Shown: piece after piece, positions 47,724-55,652 of the stretch
Layout: every line of letters begins with the position of its first letter
Position numbering within the stretch: position 1 is the stretch's first letter
Origin: Pseudomonadota bacterium
Lineage (GTDB): Bacteria > Pseudomonadota > Gammaproteobacteria > Burkholderiales > Burkholderiaceae_C
DNA: 62,223 nt
Direction: 5' to 3'
Assembly: GCA_021845505.1 (NCBI GenBank)
Contig: JAJZVU010000020.1
Span: 1 to 62,223 of the forward strand
Made by a program: the position numbers and the translations under genes
Notes under the pieces: model-generated
What the model was told of the DNA's origin: nothing
The model's database searches: none
What the model saw: only the letters and a program-made list of their open reading frames with translations

Positions 47724-48797
47724 TCAGGCGCGCCGCCGCGCGCTCGAGTCGCGCGCGATGAGCCGCGGCTCGGGCAGGCGCAGGTCGGCGCGCTCGCCGC
47801 TCAGCAAGGCGACCATCGCGCGAGCGGCCAGCTGGCCCATTTCATGGCTGGGCTGGTGCACCGAGGTCAACGGCGGAATGCAGAAATGCCCGGCCTGCAG
47901 GTCGTCGAAGCCGACCACCGACACGTCCTGCGGCACCGCCACCTTGTGGCGGTGCAGTCCCAGCATGGCGCCGAGTGCCATCTGGTCGTTGGCGGCGAAC
48001 ACCGCGGTGAACTCGGCGCCCCGCCCCAGCAGCTGCTCGATGGCCTGGGCGCCGCTCTGCTCGGAATAATCTCCCGCGACGACCAGGGTTTCGTCGACCG
48101 CCACCCGCCGCGCCCGCATCGCATGACGAAAGCCGCGCTGGCGCTCGACCGCGTCCTGGTGATCGGCCGCGCCGGCGATGAAGGCGATTCGCCGGTGACC
48201 GAGATCGAGCAGGTGCCCGGTGGCCTGGCAGGCGCCGAGGAAGTTGTCGAAACTCAGGCTGGCCAGTTGCGGCGCCGCCAGCGTGCGCCCGGTCACCACC
48301 ACCGGCAGCGCGCGCGCGAGTTCCAGCAGCGCCTGGTCGCTCAAGCGCGCGTCGAGCAGGATGATGCCGTCGACACGCCGCGCCAGCAGCACCGCCACGC
48401 AGCGCTGCTCCTCGCGGTCGTTCCATTGGCCGCTGATGAACAGCGGGCTGTAGCCTGCCGCCTGCAACGCGATTTCCACCCCGCGCAGCGCGGCGCCGTA
48501 GAACGGGCTGTCCAGCGACTGGGTCACCACGCCGATGCTCAGCGTGCGCCCGCCGGCCAGCCCGCGCGCCACCGGATTGGGTACGTAGCCCAGGCGGGCG
48601 ATCGCGGCTTCGACGGCGTGCGCCTTGGCGTCGCTGACCACCGCGGTGCCGTTGAGGATGCGCGACACGGTGCTGGGCGAGACTCCGGCGGCGCGTGCCA
48701 CCATTTCGATGGTCACCACCGGCTGCCGCGGGTCGTCGGGCGGTGGGTCGCTTGGCGCGGTCGCGACGGCGCCGGTGTGGCTGGGGTCCCTTTTCAT
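47724..48797 (-). CDS. LacI-family repressor of the glucan locus
   Basis: A 357-residue LacI/GalR-type regulator. After a 27-residue polar N-terminal extension comes the DNA-binding domain (VTIEMVARAAGVSPSTVSRILNGTAVVSDA...VPNPVARGLAGGRT, with the hinge helix) and then the periplasmic-binding-protein-like effector domain (SIGVVTQSLDSPFYG, FAANDQMALGAML, SVVGFDDL). It lies 12 bases after the hydrolase gene and just upstream of the operon promoter it probably controls. The inducer is likely a gluco-oligosaccharide. Confidence 0.92.
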   Translation of the reverse strand: MKRDPSHTGAVATAPSDPPPDDPRQPVVTIEMVARAAGVSPSTVSRILNGTAVVSDAKAHAVEAAIARLGYVPNPVARGLAGGRTLSIGVVTQSLDSPFYGAALRGVEIALQAAGYSPLFISGQWNDREEQRCVAVLLARRVDGIILLDARLSDQALLELARALPVVVTGRTLAAPQLASLSFDNFLGACQATGHLLDLGHRRIAFIAGAADHQDAVERQRGFRHAMRARRVAVDETLVVAGDYSEQSGAQAIEQLLGRGAEFTAVFAANDQMALGAMLGLHRHKVAVPQDVSVVGFDDLQAGHFCIPPLTSVHQPSHEMGQLAARAMVALLSGERADLRLPEPRLIARDSSARRRA

Positions 48798-48809
48798 GCT
48801 GCGGCGATG

Positions 48810-49793
48810 TTAACGAATGCCACCGGGCGCGGACCCGCCTGCGGTTTGCGCACGGCGCGCGCGGGGCGCCACCCGCACCCTGTCCGGCAGGCCGTGGCGG
48901 CGCAGGAAGGCCAGCACCGCCGCACGCCAGTCCAGCCGGTTGCGATCGAAAATGAAGTGGCCGTTGTTCTTGTCGGCAGGCAGTTCGACATAGCGGCCCC
49001 GGCCCCCGGCCGCGGCGAAGGCACGGAACCAGCGAGCGGGGTTGCGAGGCCCCCACAAGCGGTCGTTGGCGCTGTACAGCCAAAGCGTCGGCAGGCGGTT
49101 GGTCGCGCCGTAGCGGGCGTACACCCGCTGCAGCCGCCAGGGCTGACAGGGATGGTCGAGGTGGTAGCGCACGCTGCCGCCATCGCCGCCGGAGAAGTTG
49201 ATCGCGGCGACGACCCCGGGCAGATCCCGCGACGCGATCGCGATGGCCCCGAGTCCGCCAAAGGAATTGCCGACCACCACCCCGCGCGCCGGATCGACCT
49301 GCGGCAGGCGCGCGAGCGCGGCGACGAGTTGCGCGGTCTCCTGCACCAGCGGCCCGACGGACGCGGCGAAGTGCTCGTCGTCGCAGGCCCCGCTGTCCTC
49401 CAGGTCGGGGCCGCCAGTCACGCCGTAGCCCACGCGGGTGGGCACCGCGACGACGTACCCCAGCGACGCGAAGTAGGCGGCGTTGCCCGGCAGTTCCACC
49501 CGCCCCATGCGCACGCGCGCCGCGGCGCCGGCCGGGCGACCGTGCAACAGCACCAGGAAGGGCGCCGAGCGGGCCGGCAGCCGGCGCAGGCGGGTGATGC
49601 TGACCACCATGTCGTGGCGCACCACGACTCCGTGGGGCATCACCACCCGCACCGGCAGGCTCCAGTGTTCGAAGCGAAAGGCGTCGGGCGGCAGCATCGC
49701 GCGGCAAGGCGCAGCCAGCAGCCCGAGCCAGGCTGCGAGCAGCAGGCGGGGCAGCCAAGGCGCGCTGCGGGTGGGTGATGGGGTTGGCGGCAT
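48810..49793 (-). CDS. Secreted alpha/beta hydrolase
   Basis: A 327-residue protein with a signal peptide (about residues 1-32, LLLAAWLGLLAAPCRA) and an alpha/beta-hydrolase fold: Ser177 (GNSFGG), Asp244 (YSANDRLW) and His279 (NNGHFIFD). It resembles dienelactone-hydrolase/prolyl-oligopeptidase-like esterases. In this context it may remove acyl groups from glucan or act on an unrelated ester; there is no direct evidence. It is co-directional with the LacI gene 12 bases away, so the repressor may be made from the same transcript. Confidence 0.8.
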   Translation of the reverse strand: MPPTPSPTRSAPWLPRLLLAAWLGLLAAPCRAMLPPDAFRFEHWSLPVRVVMPHGVVVRHDMVVSITRLRRLPARSAPFLVLLHGRPAGAAARVRMGRVELPGNAAYFASLGYVVAVPTRVGYGVTGGPDLEDSGACDDEHFAASVGPLVQETAQLVAALARLPQVDPARGVVVGNSFGGLGAIAIASRDLPGVVAAINFSGGDGGSVRYHLDHPCQPWRLQRVYARYGATNRLPTLWLYSANDRLWGPRNPARWFRAFAAAGGRGRYVELPADKNNGHFIFDRNRLDWRAAVLAFLRRHGLPDRVRVAPRARRAQTAGGSAPGGIR

Positions 49794-49894
49794 GCCGAAG
49801 GCTCCGGGCGAGCGGATGGTAACGGCGCCGGCATCGACACTTCTAAGGGAAAGTCTGGATTGGTGAACCTCCGGCCACCGTGGAAACTTCGGCC

Positions 49895-49948
49895 TGAAAG
49901 CGCTTTCATCCCATTGAAAACGATTTCGTACCGAGGCGAGCGCTTTCT
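49895..49948. promoter_or_regulatory. Three LacI-type boxes at exact 20-base steps
   Basis: Box 1 TGAAAGCGCTTTCA (49895-49908) is perfect. Box 2 TGAAAACGATTTCG (49915-49928) and box 3 GGCGAGCGCTTTCT (49935-49948) are degenerate. Their centres fall at 49901.5, 49921.5 and 49941.5. They sit between the divergent hydrolase (start 49793) and lipoprotein (start 50011) genes and could govern both. A clear -35/-10 pair was not identified. Confidence 0.65.
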
Positions 49949-50010
49949 TTCAATACATTGACAAACAACCGCTGAACCCATCCCCTCTGAGGCTCGGCAG
50001 GAGACCTGGA

Positions 50011-50838
50011 ATGCCCGCAACCCCACCCTCGATGAAATGGAAACCCCTGGCGATCGCCTGCTGCGCGGTCGCACTGTGCTCGCTGGCCGCCTGCGGCGGC
50101 GGCGGTGGCAGCACCGTGAGCCTGGCCAACCCATCCAATGGGGGGGGCAACAACCTCGGCGGCGGCGGCGGCGGCCCCACGGTGACCCAGTCGCCGTACC
50201 TGCTGTTCGCCAACGACTACATCCGCTACACGACGCCCAGCGCCGGGGCGTACGTGCATTCGATCCAGGGCGGCAACATCTACGCGCAGACCTCGGGCTA
50301 CACCTACGGCTTCTACGATTCCTCGCAGGCCGATGCCAACCGCACCGGCTTCTACAACTACCAGTTCGAGACCAGCGCCACTCCGGCCGCGGGCGATTAC
50401 GCCCAACTGGTGTTCCTCGCGCCAGGCGGCGGCAGCCTGGACATCAGCCAGGCCAACACCCTGCTGATCACAATGGGCAATACCGTCACGCCCGACCCGA
50501 CCCACGGCAACGCGACCGTCTACACCATCGTGCTGACCGACGGCAACTCGGCCACCAGCGACACCTGCAGCTACAACCAGACCCTGTCGACCGTCGGCCC
50601 CGGCACGCCCAGTGCGGAGGGGGTGCGCAACTACGCCATCCCGCTGAGCCAATTCACCTGCTCCTCCGGAAGCCTGACAGGCCTGCAGTCGCACGGCCTG
50701 ACCACCGTGGTCGTGGTGGTCAAGGGCAGCAACAACCCCAACCTGGTGCCCAACGAGTTCGACACCATCGCGGTCGGCACCATCGGCTTCGCCGACTGGG
50801 GCCAGTCGGCCGCCGACGTCGCGGCGCTGAGCCAGTAG
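50011..50838 (+). CDS. Lipoprotein of unknown fold in the glucan locus
   Basis: A 275-residue predicted lipoprotein (lipobox LAAC, Cys28) with a Gly-rich linker and a beta-rich body full of Tyr, Thr, Ser and Asn (YIRYTTPSAGAYVHSI, GYTYGFYDSS, TGFYNYQFET). No catalytic motif and no named family is recognised. The aromatic-rich, acid-poor surface and the LacI boxes upstream suggest a glycan-binding envelope protein. AGGAG seven bases before ATG 50011 supports the start; ATG 50032 is an alternative that keeps the signal sequence. It has visibly lower Arg content than neighbouring proteins. Confidence 0.8.
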   Translation: MPATPPSMKWKPLAIACCAVALCSLAACGGGGGSTVSLANPSNGGGNNLGGGGGGPTVTQSPYLLFANDYIRYTTPSAGAYVHSIQGGNIYAQTSGYTYGFYDSSQADANRTGFYNYQFETSATPAAGDYAQLVFLAPGGGSLDISQANTLLITMGNTVTPDPTHGNATVYTIVLTDGNSATSDTCSYNQTLSTVGPGTPSAEGVRNYAIPLSQFTCSSGSLTGLQSHGLTTVVVVVKGSNNPNLVPNEFDTIAVGTIGFADWGQSAADVAALSQ

Positions 50839-50851
50839 ACGCAGCGCGGTC

Positions 50852-50877
50852 GGCCGCCGGCTGGCCGGCCGGCGGCC
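50852..50877. terminator. Hairpin after the lipoprotein gene
   Basis: GGCCGCCGGC-TGGCCG-GCCGGCGGCC is a perfect 10-base stem with a 6-base loop, 14 bases after the lipoprotein stop. It lacks a T-tract but is well placed to end the lipoprotein transcript before the LysR gene. Confidence 0.5.
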
Positions 50878-50896
50878 GGGTCTACCATGGGGGTTT

Positions 50897-50924
50897 GCGG
50901 CGCGACGCGCAAGCGTCGCGCCGC
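50897..50924. promoter_or_regulatory. 12-base perfect stem with GCAA loop before a LysR gene
   Basis: GCGGCGCGACGC-GCAA-GCGTCGCGCCGC ends 17 bases before the LysR start codon at 50942. The stem is perfect and the loop is a GNRA tetraloop. It may be a second terminator for the lipoprotein gene, or part of the leader of the LysR transcript where it could hinder ribosome access. No ribosome binding site is visible between it and the ATG. Confidence 0.5.
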
Positions 50925-50941
50925 GCTGCCCCCACCGGCCG

Positions 50942-51847
50942 ATGAACCTGCGATCGATCGACCTGAACCTGCTGCTCGTCTTCGACACCATCTACAGCGA
51001 GCGCAACATCTCCAAGGCGGCGAACAAGCTGGCGCTGTCGCAACCCGCGGTCAGCAATGCGCTGGCGCGGCTTCGCGAGCGCCTGCAGGACCCGCTGTTC
51101 ATCCGCACCACCCACCACATGGTGCCGACGCCGCGCGCCAAGGCGCTGGCGCAACCCATCCGCGAGGCGCTTTCGCTGATCGAAGGCGGGCTGCGCGCCG
51201 GCGAGGCCTTCGACTGCGCGCAGTCGGACCGGCGCTTTGTCATCGGCGTCGAGGACTACGGCGAGGCGGTGGTGCTGCCGCGCTTCCTCGACTGGCTGGC
51301 GCGCGTGGCCCCGAACGTGTCCATCCGCATCCGGCCCGAACCCGGCAGCCACCTGGCCTCGGAAATGAAGGACGGCCAGGTCGATCTGGCGCTGGACTAC
51401 TTCATGCAGCACGAACCGGGCTTCCACAGCGAATGCGTGCTCACCGACGGGCTGCTGACCCTGTCCCGGCCCGGGCATCCGCTGCTGGGCGACCCGCTCA
51501 GCCTGGAGCAATACCTGACGGTGCGCCACATCGCGCTGGTCCCGCGCAGCGGCTCGATGCCGATGATCGACCTGGCGCTGGCCAAGCGCGGGCTGCGGCG
51601 CCAGGTCGCGGTGCAGTTGCCGCACTTCCAGTCGATGCCCCTGCTGGTGAAAAACACCCAGCTGATCTGCACCCTGCCCCGGCGCATGGCGCACCTGTAC
51701 GCCCAGACCTTCGAGCTGCAGACCCACGCGGTGCCGCTGCGGGTGCCGAACTTCCCGATCTACCTGATCTGGCATGCCTCGGCCGATGCCGACCCCGCGC
51801 ACGCCTGGCTGCGCCGCAACCTGATCGACTTCTGCCGCGGCCTGTGA
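50942..51847 (+). CDS. LysR-family regulator
   Basis: A 301-residue LysR-type regulator of the NodD/NahR-like subgroup (MNLRSIDLNLLLVFDTIYSERNISKAANKLALSQPAVSNALARLRE). Residues 90-300 form the effector domain. It is convergent with the acyl-CoA operon that ends at 51863, only 15 bases away, and is the only regulator beside it. Subgroup members often respond to aromatic acids, but the effector is unknown. Confidence 0.88.
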   Translation: MNLRSIDLNLLLVFDTIYSERNISKAANKLALSQPAVSNALARLRERLQDPLFIRTTHHMVPTPRAKALAQPIREALSLIEGGLRAGEAFDCAQSDRRFVIGVEDYGEAVVLPRFLDWLARVAPNVSIRIRPEPGSHLASEMKDGQVDLALDYFMQHEPGFHSECVLTDGLLTLSRPGHPLLGDPLSLEQYLTVRHIALVPRSGSMPMIDLALAKRGLRRQVAVQLPHFQSMPLLVKNTQLICTLPRRMAHLYAQTFELQTHAVPLRVPNFPIYLIWHASADADPAHAWLRRNLIDFCRGL

Positions 51848-51862
51848 GCCGCGGCGGCCGCG

Positions 51863-52645
51863 TCAGCGCGCCGGACTCGCGCCCTTGCGTCGCTGCAGGA
51901 ACTGCGCCATGCGCTGCTTCTGCTCGTCGGTGTCGAACAGCAACTCGAAGCTGCGCCGCTCGAGCATGAGCCCGGCTGCCAGCGAGGAGTCGCCGCCGGC
52001 CAGGACCGCCTGCTTGATCAACTGCAGCGAAAGCGAAGAATGCGACGCGATGGTCGCCGCGATGTCGAGCGCGCGCTGCATCAGCTCGGCGTCGTCGACC
52101 ACCTCGCTGACCATGCCCAGGCGCCACGCCTCGTCGGCGCCGAAGGTCTCTCCGGTCAGCAGGAGTTTCATCGCCCGGTAGTGCCCGATCGCGCGCACCA
52201 GCCGCTGCGTGCCGCCGCCGCCGGGCATGATGCCCAGCTTGACCTCGGGCAGCCCGAAGCTGGCGCCGCGCGCTGCGACGATCACGTCGGCATGCAGCGC
52301 GAGCTCGCAGCCTCCGCCCAGCGCGGGGCCGGCGACCGCGGCGACGATGGGCTTGGGGCAATCGGCGATGACCTTCCAGTAGCGCAGCACGTTCAGGCCA
52401 TGGACCGCGGCCGGACCGAGTTCGTGGATTTCCTTCAGGTCCGCGCCGGCTGCGAACACCTGCTCGCCGCCGGTGATCACAATGCACGCCGTGCGCTCGT
52501 CGTCGACCGCCTGCCGGAACTCCTCGGCCAGCGCCTGGCGCAGCCCGGTGGACAGCGCGTTGCGCGCCTGCGGCCGGTTCAGGCGCAGCCGCAGCACGCC
52601 CGCCGCGGGCCGGTCGCTGAGCACCAATGCGGCTTCGTCAGCCAT
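51863..52645 (-). CDS. Enoyl-CoA hydratase/isomerase family protein
   Basis: A 260-residue crotonase-fold enzyme. The oxyanion-hole blocks are FAAGADLKEI and GPALGGGCELALHAD; the catalytic acid region is FGLPEVKLGIMPGGGGTQRL. Both crotonase Glu positions (Glu in GCELA and in LPEVKLG) are kept, which fits a hydratase. It is the last gene of a run encoding a CoA ligase, an acyl-CoA dehydrogenase and a thiolase-like protein. The upstream extension to 52729 is not supported; ATG 52645 gives the normal length. Confidence 0.9.
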   Translation of the reverse strand: MADEAALVLSDRPAAGVLRLRLNRPQARNALSTGLRQALAEEFRQAVDDERTACIVITGGEQVFAAGADLKEIHELGPAAVHGLNVLRYWKVIADCPKPIVAAVAGPALGGGCELALHADVIVAARGASFGLPEVKLGIMPGGGGTQRLVRAIGHYRAMKLLLTGETFGADEAWRLGMVSEVVDDAELMQRALDIAATIASHSSLSLQLIKQAVLAGGDSSLAAGLMLERRSFELLFDTDEQKQRMAQFLQRRKGASPAR

Positions 52646-52732
52646 CGCCCTTCTCTCCTTTGCTGGAAACTTGAGGGCGGCAGCCCGCTGCGCCCGCGAT
52701 GCGGGCGCAGCGGCGCTGCCGCTGCGCAACGC

Positions 52733-53848
52733 TCACTGCGCCGGCTTGTAGGAGCAGCGCTTGGACAGCAGGTCGTTGGCCTGGTGCAAGGTGGTGACGT
52801 CGATCGCCTTGGCGATCTGCTCGCGGCTGGGAGCATCGGGCAGGATGCCGTACTTCTGCAGGACCGCGCTGCTGCGCGCCAGGGTCTCGGCCAGCCCGGT
52901 CTGGGTGTTGACAAAGGACAGCGGGGAGTCGTTGCTGAGCCCGGTGGCGATGCTGAAGGTCGGCTCGGTGCGCATGATCTCCAGCGCCTGCGCGTGGGTG
53001 ATCCCGGTCAGCTCGGAGAACTCCGGCGCGGCCACGCCCGGGTCCTTGTTCGCCCCGTCGGCACCGACGCTCAGCGCGGCGACGAAACGCGCGACGACGT
53101 CGGGGTGGGCCTTGAGGAACTTGTCGCTGACCACCCAGGTATTGGGCTCGGACACGCCATGCTCGTGCTCCAGCGTGATGACCTTGCCCCCCAGGCTCTT
53201 CAGGCGCTCGATCCAGGTATCCCAGATCCACGCGGCCTTGACCGTGCCGTTGGAAAACGACGCCTGGATGGCGTTGGGCGACAGGTTGAGCAGGTGGATC
53301 TTGTCGACCGGAACCCCCGCCTTGGCCAGCGTCAGATGCATGCCGACCCACGCCGAACTGCCCTTGGGACTGGCCACCGTCTTGCCCTCCAGGTCGGCCA
53401 GGGTCTTGATCCCGCTGTCGGGCGCGACCACCAGGCCTTCCAGGTGTGACACGTCGTTGGTCGAGAACACGACCTTCACCGGCAGCTTGCGGCCGATCGC
53501 GGTCAGCGTCGGCGGGCCACCGACAAAGGCGAAGTCGACGCTGCCGCTGGCCAGCGCGGCCAGTTCGCTCTGGCCGGCCTCGATCTTCACCTGCCTGAGC
53601 TTGAGCCCGAACTTCTGCCAGATGCCCGCTGCGCTGGCATAGAAATACGAGGACAGCCCCGACGGCTGGTACATCACCGTGACGGTGGTCGGCTTGAACG
53701 CCGGCTTGCAGGCCAGGCTCGGCGCAGAGCCGGCCGACGCGGCCGGCGCCCAGGCTGCGAGCAGCGCGGCGGCGGCGACGGTCAGCGCACCGCCCGAGGA
53801 GGCGAGGAACCTCCGGCCGGCGACGGCAAAGCGAGTGGGTGATTTCAT
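52733..53848 (-). CDS. ABC importer binding protein (NrtA/SsuA/TauA type)
   Basis: A 371-residue substrate-binding protein with a twin-Arg-like signal (GRRFLASSGGALTVAAAALLAAWAPAASA). The body matches the aliphatic-sulfonate/nitrate/taurine superfamily (VTVMYQPSGLSSYFYASAAGIWQKFGL, GSVDFAFVGGPPTLTA, ASPKGSSAWVGMHLTLAKAG). The ligand is unknown; the CoA-ligase and beta-oxidation genes around suggest a carboxylate rather than a sulfonate. AGGAG six bases before ATG 53848 sets the start. Confidence 0.88.
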   Translation of the reverse strand: MKSPTRFAVAGRRFLASSGGALTVAAAALLAAWAPAASAGSAPSLACKPAFKPTTVTVMYQPSGLSSYFYASAAGIWQKFGLKLRQVKIEAGQSELAALASGSVDFAFVGGPPTLTAIGRKLPVKVVFSTNDVSHLEGLVVAPDSGIKTLADLEGKTVASPKGSSAWVGMHLTLAKAGVPVDKIHLLNLSPNAIQASFSNGTVKAAWIWDTWIERLKSLGGKVITLEHEHGVSEPNTWVVSDKFLKAHPDVVARFVAALSVGADGANKDPGVAAPEFSELTGITHAQALEIMRTEPTFSIATGLSNDSPLSFVNTQTGLAETLARSSAVLQKYGILPDAPSREQIAKAIDVTTLHQANDLLSKRCSYKPAQ

Positions 53849-53864
53849 TTTCGTCTCCTGTTTG

Positions 53865-54715
<851 letters not shown>

Positions 54716-54719
<4 letters not shown>

Positions 54720-55543
54720 TTGCTGATCCAGTGCAGAAGCCGACGCTGGATCACGGTGAACAACCAGTCCAGCAGCACGCCGATGATGCCGATCAGGATG
54801 ATCCCCACGTACACATAGTTGATGCGGAAGAAGGTCGCCGCGTCCTTGATCATGTAGCCCAGGCCGTGCTGCGCGGCGATCAGCTCGGCCGCCACCACCA
54901 CCGCCCAGCTCAGCGCCATGCCGGTGCGAAAGCCGATGAGGATGGACGGAAGGCTGGCCGGCAGCACGATGCTCATCAGCGTCCGGGCCCCCGACAGGTG
55001 GTAGTTCTGCGCGGCCCGAAGGTAGGCCTCGGGCACCGCGGCGACCCCGGCCGAGGTGGCCAGCACGATGTACAGGAAGCTGGTCATCGCGATCAGCACG
55101 ATGCGCCCCACATCGCTGATTCCGAACCAGATCAGCATCACCGGGATGAAGGCCAGAGCGGGAACCGGGCGCAGGAAGCCGAACAGCGGACCGAGCAGGC
55201 GGCCGACATACTTGTTGTAGCCCATCATCAACCCGATGGGAGTGGCCAGCGCCGCACCGATGAAAAACCCCAGCAGCACCCGCCGCACGCTGGCGGTGAT
55301 CTCCTCGATCAGCGGCACGCCCTCGTAGCCGTGCAGCAGCAGCTTGTGGAAGCTGCGCGCGATGCCGGCAGGCGAACCGATGTACTTCGACGGCAGGAAG
55401 GGGATGTGGGGCAGCGCGAACTGCCAGAAGGCCACGAGGAACACCACCAGCATCGCCGGGTACAGCGGTGAATCGCGGAACGGGTGGCCGCGCTTGTCGC
55501 GGCGCTTCACCCGCTGCAAGGAGCCGGTCGGGTTGTCTGGCAT
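54716..55543 (-). CDS. ABC importer permease (SsuC/TauC type)
   Basis: A 275-residue inner-membrane permease with about six segments (AMLVVFLVAFWQFALP, VLLGFFIGAALATPIGLMMGY, ALAFIPVMLIWFGISDVGRIVLIAM) and the EAA loop (YLRAAQNYHLSGARTLMSIVLPASLPSILIG). It belongs with the following ATPase and binding-protein genes. AGGAG eight bases before ATG 55543 supports the start. A 109-base gap separates it from the CoA-ligase gene. Confidence 0.91.
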
Positions 55544-55652
55544 GCCTGTATCTCCTGATGTTCCTGGTCGCCTACCGACTTTCGACGAACCTGAGGATTG
55601 TCTTCATTCCAAGCTCCGCCCTGTATAGGTGAAACACCCTCCGGGAGCCGCG

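Noticed and set aside
49958-49963. TTGACA before the lipoprotein gene as a -35 element
   Set aside because: The sequence 17 bases downstream (TCCCCT) is no -10, and the start would be at the ribosome site.
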